Source: Trifolium pratense | Lineage: Eukaryota > Streptophyta > Magnoliopsida > Fabales > Fabaceae | DNA: 64,000 bases | Direction: 5' to 3' | NCBI RefSeq assembly: GCF_020283565.1 | Contig: NC_060059.1 | Location: 29,151,838-29,215,837, forward strand | Shown: one piece after another, positions 48,991 to 59,450 of the stretch | How positions within the stretch are numbered: the first letter of the stretch is position 1 | Layout of the letters: every line of letters starts with the position of its first letter | Notes under the pieces: model-generated | The model's input: the letters and a program-made list of their open reading frames with translations, nothing else | Told to the model about the DNA's origin: nothing | Database searches by the model: none | Program-made: the position numbers and the translations under genes

Positions 48991-49435
48991 GGTTTAATTG
49001 AAGGGAACATAGATACAATAGGAGATGTGATGTTAGAAGAGGGTTTAGATTTGGAAACTATTATTTCATCATCCTTAGAAAATTGTTCCTCAGCATTTGA
49101 GTTTACTATCATGAAAACATCATCAATTAGAGAAACTGAACAACATTTGGAAAAGAAGAGAGTTCAAAATTAAAAGGGTGATGAGGCAACATAAGAAAAT
49201 AAATTGAACCAAAAAATCTTTACCTTGATCACTATTAGTCTTAGTAGTTCCTTCTATCTCAATATCCTGTTTAAAAAATTCTATTCAATTCCTGCATTTG
49301 AAAAAGAGTTAAAAGAATAAAAGTAAAATGAGGAGAATTGCCTTTTTTTAAGGACCAACTACTTGTATAGGTGGCTCTTTCTTTGTTCCTGAAATGGTAG
49401 ACACAGTTGCAACTGCTGTTTTTCCCTTTTAGAAA
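48991..49435. other. intergenic DNA before the LeuRS fragment
   Basis: No recognisable gene. A pyrimidine-rich stretch ending ttttcccttttag at 49432 could be a leftover splice acceptor in front of the LeuRS sequence. Confidence 0.35.
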
Positions 49436-50688
49436 AAATGAAGCTTGAGTTTGAGTACTGGTATCCATTTCTCACTTTTTGCATTTACAATCATACTGCA
49501 ATTTTCCCCGAGCGTCACTGGCCTCGTGGGTTTAGATGCAATGGCCACATAATGCTCAATTCTGAAAAAATGTCCAAGTCCACCGGAAATTTCAGAACTG
49601 TTCGTCAGCCAATTGAGGAATTTTCTGCTGATGCTACACGGTTCTCTTTGGCTGATGCTGGTGATGGTGTTGACGATGCCAATTTTGTCTTTGAGACAGC
49701 AAATGCGGCAATTCTCAGGCTCACCAAAGAGCTTGCTTGGTATGAAGAGAATCTGGCTGCAGAAGCTACTTTGAGAACTGGTCCACCCTCTATTTATGCT
49801 GATCGTGTGTTTGCAAATGAAATTAACATTGCTGTCAAAACAACTGAGCAAAATTACTCCAACTATATGTTTCGAGAAGCCCTCAAGTCTGGCTTTTATG
49901 ATCTTCAAGCTGCCAGGGATGAGTATAGATTGTCATGTGGGGTTGGTGGTCTCAATCGTGATTTGGTCTGGCGTTTTATGGATGTGCAGACACGTCTGCT
50001 AGCACCTATCTGTCCGCATTATGCAGAGTTTATTTGGAGAGAGCTTTTGAAGAAGGATGGTTTTGTGGTGAAGGCAGGTTGGCCAACAGCGGATGCTCCT
50101 GACCTTACTTTAAAGAGTGCCAACAAATATCTACAGGATTCTATTGTTCTGATAAGGAAGTTGCTTCAGAAGCAACTTTCAGGCTCAAAGAAAGGAAATA
50201 AGAAAGGCGCTCCAGTTGCATCGCCAAAAGAAATCAAGTTAACATGCTTGATATATGTCAATGAACAATTTGATGGTTGGAAAGCCGAGTGCCTCAATAT
50301 TCTCTGGAATAATTTTAACAAAGACACTCGAACTTTTGCTCCGGATTCCGACATAATGGAGGCTTTACAACAGAGTTCTGTGGGCTAATCTTCTGAATTT
50401 AAACGAACTCAAAAGTTATGCATGCCTTTCTTGAGGTTTAAGAAGGATGAAGCAATTGCACTAGGGCCTCAAGCCCTGGATTTGAGATTGCCATTTGGTG
50501 AAATTGAGGTTCTTCAGGAGAACTTGGACTTGATCAAGAGACAGATAGGTTCAAAAGATGTGGAAGATTTGAAAATATTATCTGCAGCAGATGCTGATTC
50601 TGTGGCTAAAGCTGGATCTAATGCATCTGTACTAAGAGACAATCCTCCATCCCCTGGAAGTCCTACTGCCATCTTCTTACCTAAGTAG
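49436..50688 (+). pseudogene. cytosolic leucyl-tRNA synthetase pseudogene (C-terminal part)
   Basis: The text is a close match to the C-terminal third of the eukaryotic cytosolic LeuRS, which charges tRNA-Leu. It includes HWPRGFRCNGHIMLNSE, the ATP-binding KMSKS loop, ADATRFSLADAGDGVDDANF, FREALKSGFYDLQAARDEYR, PICPHYAEFIWRELLKKDG, LKSANKYLQDSIVLIRKLLQ and NPPSPGSPTAIFLPK*. Three defects are visible. The N-terminal catalytic and editing domains are absent. About 13 residues are missing in frame after FEYWYPF (the segment normally DLRVSGKDLIQNH-like). An in-frame TAA at 50386-50388 separates ALQQSSVG from SSEFKRTQKLCMPFLRF. It could not make an active enzyme. Confidence 0.92.
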
Positions 50689-51794
50689 CTACTCGGTAAG
50701 TTTCTAGAAATTTCCTTTCTTAAAATAGGCCATGCCTTAATATGACTTTATATAGAGACATGACTATTGTTTCCATTTTCCCCATTTTCTCTACATGTTT
50801 ATTCTGATACAAGTTTTGTATTTTTTAGTTTTTTTTTTTTTTTTTGGCATATTAGGTTTTATTTACATCATAACCAATTTAGGAATAATTTATCGGTGTC
50901 GCAATATGCACCCCATGATAGTCGCAATTGTCCCACAAAATCATCTTCATAGCTTTTAGTGTTTTAAAAACCGGACCGGACCGGACGGGAACTGCTACTG
51001 TGGCCGGTTCGGTCAAGCAACAGGACATGTTCTGCAACTAACCCGTTGAAACCCGCAATGAACCGGCCGGTTTAACGGTTGAACCGCGAACCAGTGGATA
51101 GTTACAATTCAATCAATTTTTTTTTCATTTAATATATGATAGTTACAATTTGTACAAAGATAATAGGTTACAATAAAAGTTTGGGTACACACCCATGTGT
51201 AAGCCTAGTGAATACAAACTAAGCACCAGTGAGCTTTGTCACAAATCTCGCAACTACATTAAACCCCAGTTGCATAGCTTTGTCACAAATATCGCTTGAC
51301 AGAATTTCATGCAACTGAAAATCAGCAGCAGTGCTTAATTAGTTCTTTCATCTTCTTCTTTTACATATAAAGTGCTATATATTATTTGCACATCAGCTCC
51401 TGCTTCACCAGTACCTAAGGATCCAAAGTTTTGGTAAAAAAAGAAAAGGAAAAAAAACTTAAGTTAAATATTAAATTCAAATTCTAATGGCTAAACAATC
51501 TAAATTTTAAAAACAGAAGAGGGTACTGCATCTTTGTTTCAAACAAGCATTTCAGCAAACATCTAGAGAGCACATTAAAAAAACAGATAGCTTCTATTGA
51601 GTTGTAAGGTTAAATACCAGAAAATCAAGTATAAGAAGGGATACAAAACAAGAATAAATCAGAAAGAAGAGAAGCAAAAGAAAATATGTGAGGTAGTCAC
51701 AACCACGGGAAATTAGTCGTACACTATTATCAGGACAGATTTGAAAGGCGACCTTTGGTGAAATCTTTGCCTTTCCTCAGTTAGATCCAAAAGC
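50689..51794. other. intergenic DNA with a CCGG-rich repeat end
   Basis: 50957-51110 (gttttaaaaaccggaccgga, gtggccggttcggtcaag, gaaccggccggtttaacggt) is one end of a dispersed CCGG-rich MITE family; the partner end was not found. 51190-51300 holds two versions of gctttgtcacaaat(c/a)tcgc. No gene is seen. Confidence 0.45.
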
Positions 51795-52342
51795 ATGAAA
51801 TTGAGCAGAAAAGGAGGCGGTGTTATTCAAAACGAGAGATGCGTGTGGCATTGTGAGGTGTGTTCTTGTTCAAATGTGTGTCTACATTTGTCACTCACTC
51901 CTTGTTGTCCATTGCCATGTACAACAACAACAAGAAATGAGAAAGAATCCACAAAGAAGAGAAGGCTTGTGCAGCAAGAAAACAGTTCTTCAAGAAAAAT
52001 GGCATGCAATGTAAAAATAAGCTGGGGGATCGAGAAGGTGTTGCCGGAAAGCGACTTTCTAAGAGTAACGTGCAGATTACTTGTCGGGAAAAAATGTGTC
52101 GAGGCATTTGATGTTCCAATATTTGGTGGCGATGATGTTGAGACTGGTGTAAATGTCAAGACAAGGGATTATGACACTCATTCTGTTCATTCTCTTGTTT
52201 TCAAGAAATGTTCCTCCGGAAGCTATGGTTTCGGCCGCAATTGGATGAAAGTAGAAGAGGGTTAAAGGGAGGCGATATGATCAGTCTTCATTGGGATCAA
52301 AACAACCAACAATTCGATTTCTCGGTCGTCGAAGCCAATTAA
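51795..52342 (+). pseudogene. B3-domain protein, unit B, inactivated by a 10-bp deletion
   Basis: This is the second B3 copy. The leader EVCSCSNVCLHLSLTPCCPL, KKRRLVQQENSSSRK joins the domain without a break here: ISWGIEKVLPESDFLRVTCR, LLVGKKCVEAFDVPIFGGDD, TRDYDTHSVHSLVFKKCSSG, SYGFGRNWMK. Then gaatttgtaa is missing relative to unit A (atgaaagtagaagagg against atgaaagaatttgtaagtag), so the frame ends at VEEG*. The remaining domain (GDMISLHWDQNNQQFDFSVV) is intact in another frame. The first 45 codons before EVCSC differ from unit A and may not be genuine. Confidence 0.85.
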
Positions 52343-52362
52343 GATAGACTACTTGTGGTTTG

Positions 52363-54492
52363 TGTAACGACCCAATTTTCAAATTATTAATTTTTATGTG
52401 TTAAAATATTTTATTAACGTAGAATTTTAATTAAGTTAATAACTTGAGTTATTCATCGAGGACTTTAGTTATTAAGCGAGTAGTGAGAGTTAACGTGTTA
52501 TTGGGCTTGAGGCCCAATGGGCCTTGTGTGTGTGTGTGGCGCCATATGGCCATGAGAGGGAGAAGAGAAATTCATTCTCTTTTGTTCTTGTGTTCTTGAG
52601 TTGAGAGAGGAGAGCTTGAGGAGCTAGGGCAAGAAGAGAAGCTAGAGATTCGAGATTTTCGTCGTGTTTTCTTCGAATCCAGGTATGAGAGTAGGTTCCA
52701 TAATCGTGGGTGACCCGAGGAAGGGGAGAATGTCGATTTCTCCTCACCCGAACTTCCTCCACCCCATTTTCGTTTTAGCTTAGATCGGATTTTCTTGATG
52801 GAAATCGTTCCTAAGGTTCTTAATATGTTTAACATGCTTTTAACATGATTAATGAACGAAAATAATGGTTAAAAACGAGTTTTATAACAGATTAAACTCA
52901 AGAACTTTGTGTTCTTGAGAGTTTTGATGAAAAAGTGTCAATCTTTACTTTTTCGATGTTTATGAGGTAGATCTGAGAAATGGACTGTCCTTTTGTGTTT
53001 ATCTATGTTTGTTATGTGGGAATACAAACTCTTTTGGGATTTATAACATGAAAAATGGGATTTTTGGGTGATTTGGTGTAGAAAACGCAAGTTTTGAACT
53101 GTCCTGACAGGAGACACTCGCTAGGCCTTCGCTCAGCGAACGTGTGGCGAACAGCTCGCCATGAGCAGGTGATCCCCTGGTGAGGTTCGCTTAGGCTCGC
53201 TAAGCCTTCGCTCAGCGAATAGTTCGCTGAAGCTCGCCAATGCTCGCCATGAGCAGGTGACTTCCTGGTGAGGTTCGCCATGTCTCGCTAAGCCTTCGCT
53301 CAGCGAAGGCCTCCGTGACAGCAATTTTTGTTGATGTTTGTAAGTGTAATTAGGCACTTGTAACATGGTTTAATGGTATTCTTACATGATTGTTGATGCA
53401 TGTTGATGCTTATAATGCTCATTGCTAATCGTTATATGATTGTTAATCGTGTATGAAATATAAATGAAGGATATTAAGGTTTTGTTAAATCTTAATGATG
53501 AAGTATGTTGGATAGTGTTCCACATAGTAAAGGAAGAGCTTTATGCTATATAATTGTGAGTGAATTCATGAAAAACATATACATGCATTCATGAATTAAA
53601 TAGGATATTGGATATTCCAATAAAGAAGTATATCAGATTATATTTATCCGATAAAGAAGGATATTAGAGGTGAGATACTCTAATAAAGAAGATGGTACCA
53701 CATGCATTAGAAATGTCTAGGGTGACAATCATGAAGTTGAAGCATTAGAGTTGCATTAGGCTATGTGTGCATTTTATGATAAATGATATGTGACACATGT
53801 TTGGCTAATTGTGGTATTTGATAATTGATACTTGATAATTTGGTATTCGATTATGTGTTTGAGAACTTCTAATTGGATTATAGATGTGAATATATGTATA
53901 TGTATATGTATAATTGTGAGGCATGCTTATGTTATTGAAGAAGTGTTTAAGTATCAATTTACTTGCACTTGTATTTTGATTATGTGATCTAACTCTCATG
54001 CTTTGTGTTATGTGCTGGACCGTTGGAGGTTCAGATTCTCAGGTTGAGGATCCCGATCAGAGTTAGAGGTTTGCTCGTGCTCGTGGTAGTGCGCTTCTTG
54101 GTGAGGAGTTTAGCTTAGACTACTCCTTAGATATATTTTGTATATCTTTTGATGGGTTGTATAGAATTGCTCTGATTAGGTATTTACCGGGTCGGGTTAT
54201 TCGATTGGATTGTATTAAGCCCGTGATGACATATTTAACTTTGCTAATCCTATCTTTTGTTGTAAACATAATATCCTTTGTTGATATGGCCTAGAGCCTA
54301 GGGATATTGTGTGAACAATTATGACTATTGTATGATATGCACTATGTTAATTATTTGTTTTTAATTTCCGCTGTGCTAGCATGATTTTAATTATGCCGTG
54401 GTTTTGTATTATAACATGTGACGCCTGAATTTTCTTAAGTGTTTTATTTATTTATATTCAATAAATTCGCGTTAAGGAGTTTGGGTGTTACA
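52363..54492. mobile_element. solo LTR of a retrotransposon, 2130 bp
   Basis: The element begins TGTAACGACCCAATTTTC and ends GTTTGGGTGTTACA, short inverted ends TGTAAC/GTTACA. It is flanked by the 5-bp duplication GTTTG (52358-52362 and 54493-54497). Units A and D run continuously through this point (cttgtggtttgatcctattt), giving two empty sites. There is no internal retroviral coding, so this is a solo LTR left by LTR-LTR recombination. The family is probably Ty3/gypsy, by size and by the TGTAACGACCC start. Confidence 0.92.
53117..53310. repeat. GC-rich tandem repeat in the solo LTR
   Basis: The word ctcgct(a)(a/g)gccttcgctcagcgaa occurs at 53117, 53196 and 53284 (spacing 79 and 88 bp). It includes the palindrome TTCGCTCAGCGAA and is accompanied by gctcgccatgagcaggtga twice. 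It stands out against the AT-rich background. Confidence 0.85.
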
Positions 54493-54497
54493 GTTTG

Positions 54498-56400
54498 ATC
54501 CTATTTCCTCATATGCAATTTCATGATTACGTCTTACCAACCATAGCGACCAATTTGAGTTTCACAATGCTCGAGAGAGATTAATCACTACATACAGTTA
54601 CGCGTAAAAGATATTGATTTAGAAAAAATAAATAGAGACTCATATTGGTCTAAAGAATGAGATAAGGTTGAAACAACATACCATACATATTTGAGCTTGA
54701 ATTTGTCAACATTAACACTCAATGCAATACAGGTAGAATCAATTAGTGAGCCACGTCTTTCCCCACAAATAGTCTACTCATATAGTCAATTATATCACTC
54801 TTTTTACAACACAATTTTGAATTTTCAAGGATCATATCACATAGCATCAGCTCAATAGGATGAGTAAACTACTTACCGGGAAAGAAGTGGGAGGACTTAA
54901 CATGGTGTTAGATGGAGACAGACATTCACAATGTAACCCTACTCTAGTGGTACAAGAAACATAGATACACCACAATGATGAATAGATCTTTCAAAGGGGC
55001 TGGCCCGGTCAGGCCTGACCGGTCTGGGGGGGGCCCGGTAAAATAAAGGGGCCGGCCCAGCCCGACCTGTTAACTTCAAGGTCCGGCCTGATAAACAAAA
55101 GCCTACATGGCCCAATGGGCCGGCCCACTAATTTTCATAGTTTTTTTTTTGAAAAAGAAACATTCTACTAAATTTATGTTATATTTCTCATATAAATCTT
55201 CATGAAGGTAATTCATATCCCTATATTTTCTCACATAATCTCCCAAACAACAATATCTTCCTCTTTATCCTCATCAAACAAACAAACAAATCTCTAACAA
55301 ATAATCTCATTTTAATACAATAAGTTTTTTGTCATATTATTATTATTATTACTACAAAAAAAAAAAATCCAAGTTTTATATCTTTCAAATATCCATTGTA
55401 ATTTAAGTAAAAAAAAAAAAAGAATATAGAAAAAATATAAAATAAATACAATAAAAAGATGATAGGCTTAAAATAACCATATTCCAAGTTTTATATCCTT
55501 CGTTGTAATTTCACAAAAAAAATAATTAAAAAAAATATAAAAAGATGATATGCTTAAAAATAGGAATAAAACAGATTATAGATAGGAACAAAACACAAAT
55601 AATAACAATAAAACAACAAAAATAATAATAAAAAATTATATATGAATTTATGCATAAAAATAAGACCAAAATATAACAATAAAAATATTATAGAAATTTT
55701 TTCAATTCTTTAAGGGGCCGGCCCAAAAGCCTGTGGGCCGGCCCATGAAAAAGCCTGACCCGATAAGGTCCGGCCCGATAAGGCCCGACCATCTTTTTAT
55801 GAAGCCCGGCCCATGTAAAAGGATAGGGCTAATGGGCCGGCCCAATAGCCCGGCCCTTTATGACAACTCTAAGGATGAATGAATTGTAGTTACAATCAAT
55901 GATCCTTATATACAAAGATTAGGATACATCATAAGCTATGCTACACTAACTATACAATAACTTGTCCTACAAGTTAGTCATTAGAACTAAACTTATTCTC
56001 TACATTTTTATTGTCATTTGATCTACACTAACTTTATTTTATTTTTTTTGGTTCAGAATTAAATTTATTTTATTAGTAGTAGATTATTAGTTTTTTTTTT
56101 TTTTTACAAAAGTAGATTATTAGATTGAGTTTTATTTTTATGAGTATTCTTGTTACAATTGATAATCTTTTGACTGTTTTTGTTTCTATTTTTGTGGCAT
56201 TTATCTTTTATTGTATATGTTCCTATAGATTAAAGGAAAAAAAATATGTTTGTGACGAAAAAACATTGATTTTAGTTTAACTTGCGCAATACTCTATTCC
56301 ACATTCGCAATTTTAGTATAAGAGTGTAACAAAAATCTGTTTGAGAAACTTGTGCAAAAAAAAAAAACAAGAAACTTTGTTTGCTATATCAACATTAATT
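54498..56400. repeat. unit B downstream duplication (direct copy of 57700-59450)
   Basis: Matches run almost base for base: ctcatattggtctaaagaat, cataccatacatatttgagc, cacgtctttccccacaaata at 54720-54780 and 57870-57920. Then comes the shared CCGG-rich MITE, then caatgatccttatatacaaa and gattttagtttaacttgc (56270 and 59434). A minus-strand B3 relic is contained at 54660-54960. The sequence after 56283 (gcaatactctattcc) is interrupted in the other copy by an LTR. Confidence 0.88.
54984..55873. mobile_element. GGCCCG-rich MULE-like MITE, copy in unit B
   Basis: The ends are AGATCTTTCAAAGGGGCTGG and, inwards from the right, CTTAGAGTTGTCATAAAGGG. Dense ccggcccg motifs fill the first and last 130 bp and pair with each other. 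A GATGAAT direct repeat flanks it. The middle is A-rich, non-coding. The same insertion is at 58135-59041. Confidence 0.75.
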
Positions 56401-56959
56401 TGTTTGTCATTCATCATTGTGTTGTATCTATGTTTCTTGTACCACTAGAGTAGGGTTCCATTATAAATGTCTGTCTCCATCTAACACCATGTTCAATCCA
56501 CCCACTTCTTTCCCGGCAAGTAGTCTACTCATCATATTGAGCTGATGCTATATGATATGATCCTTGAAAATTCAAAATTGTGTTGGGAAAAGAGTGTTCT
56601 AATTGACTATATGAGTAGACTATTTGTGGGGAAAGACGTGGCTCACTAATTTATTCTACCTGTGTTGCATTGGGTGTTAATGTTGACAAATTCAAGCTCA
56701 AATATGTATGGTATGTTGATTCAACCTTTTCTCATTCTTTAGAGCAATATGAGTCTCTATTTATTTTTTCTAAATCAATATCTTTTACGCGTAACTGTAC
56801 GTAGTGATTAATCTCTCTCGATCATTGTGAAACTCAAATTGGTGACTATGGTTGGTTGAATGGACTGTTTTTGGAATACTATGGTTGAATGGATATTCAA
56901 AAGGGGTAAGACATACTCATGAAATTGCATAAGAGGAAATAGGATCAAACCACAAGTAG

Positions 56960-57255
56960 TCTATCTTAATTGGCTTCAACGACCGAGAAATCGAATTGTT
57001 GGTTGTTTTGATCCTAGTGAAGACCGATCATATCGCCTCCCTTTAACCCTCTTCTACTAACAAATTTTTTCATCCAATTGCGGTCGAAACCATAGCTTCC
57101 GGAGGAACATTTCTTGAAATCAAAAGAATGAACAGAATGAGTGTCATAATCCCTTATCTTGACATTTACATCATTCTCTACATTATCTCCACCAAATATT
57201 GGAACAACAAATGCCTCGGCATATTTTTTCCCGACAAGTAATCTGCACGTTTCCC
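56960..57255 (-). pseudogene. B3-domain copy, unit C (inverted)
   Basis: The minus strand encodes the B3 domain from about CRLLVGKKYAEAFVVPIFGG through REYGFDRNWMK-like text to the end FDFSVVEAN. Frame damage is limited: tttctttt changes (gaacagaatga, tcaaaagaatg) and a tag in place of tgg (IGLH*DQNN, from cctagtg on the plus strand). There is no leader or start codon, since the copy is cut near the palindrome axis. It shares the IGLH* stop with unit D, so that stop predates the inversion or was copied by gene conversion. Confidence 0.78.
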
Positions 57256-57269
57256 TTTGTCTATATTCG

Positions 57270-57575
57270 CTTTGCGACGTTCTAAGAGTAACTTGCAGAT
57301 TACTTGTCGGGAAAAAGTGTGTCGAGGCATTTGTTGTTCCAATATTTGGTGGTGATGATCATGTTGAGAATGGTGTGTATGTCAAGATAAGGGATTACGA
57401 CACTCATTCTGTTCATTCTCTTGTTTTCAAGAAATGTTCCTCAGGAAGATATGGTTTCGACCGCAATTGGATGAAAGAATTTGTAAGTAGAAGAGGGTTA
57501 AAGGGAGGCGATATGATCGGTCTTCACTAGGATCAAAACAACCAACAATTCGATTTCTCGGTCGTCGTAGCCAAT
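57270..57575 (+). pseudogene. B3-domain copy, unit D
   Basis: It reads DVLRVTCRLLVGKKCVEAFV, VPIFGGDDHVENGVYVKIRD, YDTHSVHSLVFKKCSSGRYG, FDRNWMKEFVSRRGLKGGDM, IGLH* and, past the stop, DQNNQQFDFSVVVAN. The TGG for Trp has become TAG at 57528-57530. An extra codon triplet (GATCAT) enlarges the loop after FGG. An open frame that begins at 57159 is an artefact running through the antisense of unit C. Confidence 0.85.
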
Positions 57576-57699
57576 TAAGATAGACTACTTGTGGTTTGAT
57601 CCTATTTCCTCTTATGCAATTTCATGAGTATGTCTTACCCCTTTTGAATATCCATTCAACCATAGTATTCCAAAAACAGCCCATTCAACCATCCATAGT

Positions 57700-59450
57700 C
57701 ACCAATTTGAGTTTCACAATGATCAAGAGAGATTAATCACTACGTACAGTTACGCGTAAAAGATATTGATTTAGAAAAAATAAATAGAGACTCATATTGG
57801 TCTAAAGAATGAGATAAGGTTGAAACAACATACCATACATATTTGAGCTTGAATTTGTCAACATTAACACTCAATGCAATACAGGTAGAATCAATTAGTG
57901 AGCCACGTCTTTCCCCACAAATAGTTTACTCATATAGTGAATTAGATCACTCTTTTTCAACACAATTTTGAATTTTCAAGGATCATATCATATAGCATCA
58001 GCTCAATATGATGAGTAGACTACTTGCCGGGAAAGAAGTGGGAGGACTAAACATGGTGTTAGATGGAGACAGACATTCACAATGAAACCCTACTATAGTG
58101 GTACAAGAAACATAGATACACCACAATGATGAATAGATCTGTCAAAGGGGTTGGCCCGGTCAGGCCTGGCCCGGTCTGGGGGGCCTGGTAAAATAAAGGG
58201 GCCGGCCCAGCCCGGCCCGTTAACTTCATGGTCCGGCCTGATAAACAAAAGCCTACATGGCCCGATGGGCCGACCCACTAATTTTCATAATTTTTTTTTT
58301 TTTTGAAAAAGAAACATTCTACTAAATTTATGTTATATTTCTCATATAAATCTTCATGAAGGTAATTCATATCCCTATATTTTCTCACATAATCTCCCAA
58401 ACAACAATATCTTCCTCTTTATCCTCATCAAAGAAACAAACAAATCTCTAACAAATAATCTCATTTTAATACAATAAGTTTTTTGTCATATTATTATTAT
58501 TATTATTATTACTACAAAAAAAAAATCCAAGTTTTATATCTTTCAAATATCCATTGTAATTTAAGTAAAAAAAAAAAGAATATAGAAAAAATATAAAATA
58601 AATACAATAAAAAGATGATAGGCTTAAAATAACCATATTCCAAGTTTTATATCCTTCGTTGTAATTTCTCAAAAAAAATAATTAAAAAAAATATAAAAAG
58701 ATGATATGCTTAAAAATAGGAATAAAACAGATTATAGATAGGAACAAAACACAAATAATAACAATAAAACAACAAAAATAATAATAAAAAATTATATATG
58801 AATTTATGCATAAAAATAAGACCAAAATATAACAATAAAAATATTATAGAAATTTTTTCAATAATTTTTTCAATTCTTTAAGGGGCCGGCCCAAAAACCT
58901 GTGGGCCGGCCCATGAAAAAGCCTGACCCGATAAGGTCCGGCCCGATAAGGCCCGACCATCTTTTTATGAAGCCCGGCCCATGTAAAAGGATAGGGCTAA
59001 TGGGCCGGCCCGATAGCCCGGCCCTTTATGACAACTCTAAGGATGAATGAATTGTAGTTACAATCAATGATCCTTATATACAAAGATTAGGATACATCAT
59101 AAGCTATGCTACACTAACTATACAATAACTTGTCCTACAAGTTAGTCATTAGAACTAAACTTATTCTCTACATTTTTATTGTCATTTGATCTACACTAAC
59201 TTTATTTTATTTTTTTTGGTTCAGAATTAAATTTATTTTATTAGTAGTAGATTATTAGTTTTTTTTTTTTACAAAAGTAGATTATTAGATTGAGTTTTAT
59301 TTTTATGAGTATTCTTGTTACAATTGATAATCTTTTGACTGTTTTTGTTTCTATTTTTGTGGCATTTATCTTTTATTGTTTATGTTCCTATAGATTAAAG
59401 GAAAAAAAATATGTTTGTGACGAAAAAACATTGATTTTAGTTTAACTTGC
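57700..59450. repeat. unit D downstream duplication (direct copy of 54498-56283)
   Basis: See the unit B copy for matched words. This copy ends sharply at 59450 with tttagtttaacttgc, where an Athila-type LTR begins. The expected continuation gcaatactctattcc is displaced, presumably to the far side of that element. Confidence 0.88.
58135..59041. mobile_element. GGCCCG-rich MULE-like MITE, copy in unit D
   Basis: It occupies the same position relative to unit D as 54984-55873 does to unit B, with the same GATGAAT flanks (58128-58134, 59042-59048). Units A and C have the empty site (caatgatgaatgacaaac). It was therefore duplicated along with the unit and was not inserted twice. Confidence 0.82.

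Larger units (their letters stand above)
56405..58130. repeat. B3 palindrome: two head-to-head arms of about 0.85 kb
   Basis: The left arm 56405-57255 is the reverse complement of the right arm 57270-58130, with the axis near 57262. Outer words pair exactly in order (ttgtatctatgtttcttgta at 56422 with tacaagaaacatagatacac at 58102; atgagtagactatttgtggg with cccacaaatagtttactcat). Each arm holds one B3 copy and one diverged B3 relic. The central spacer is only about 15 bp. Confidence 0.88.

Noticed and set aside
57159..57530. B3 protein starting with a Ser/Pro-rich N-terminus
   Set aside because: The first 35 codons are antisense of the inverted unit C. Only the part after the palindrome axis is B3 coding sense.
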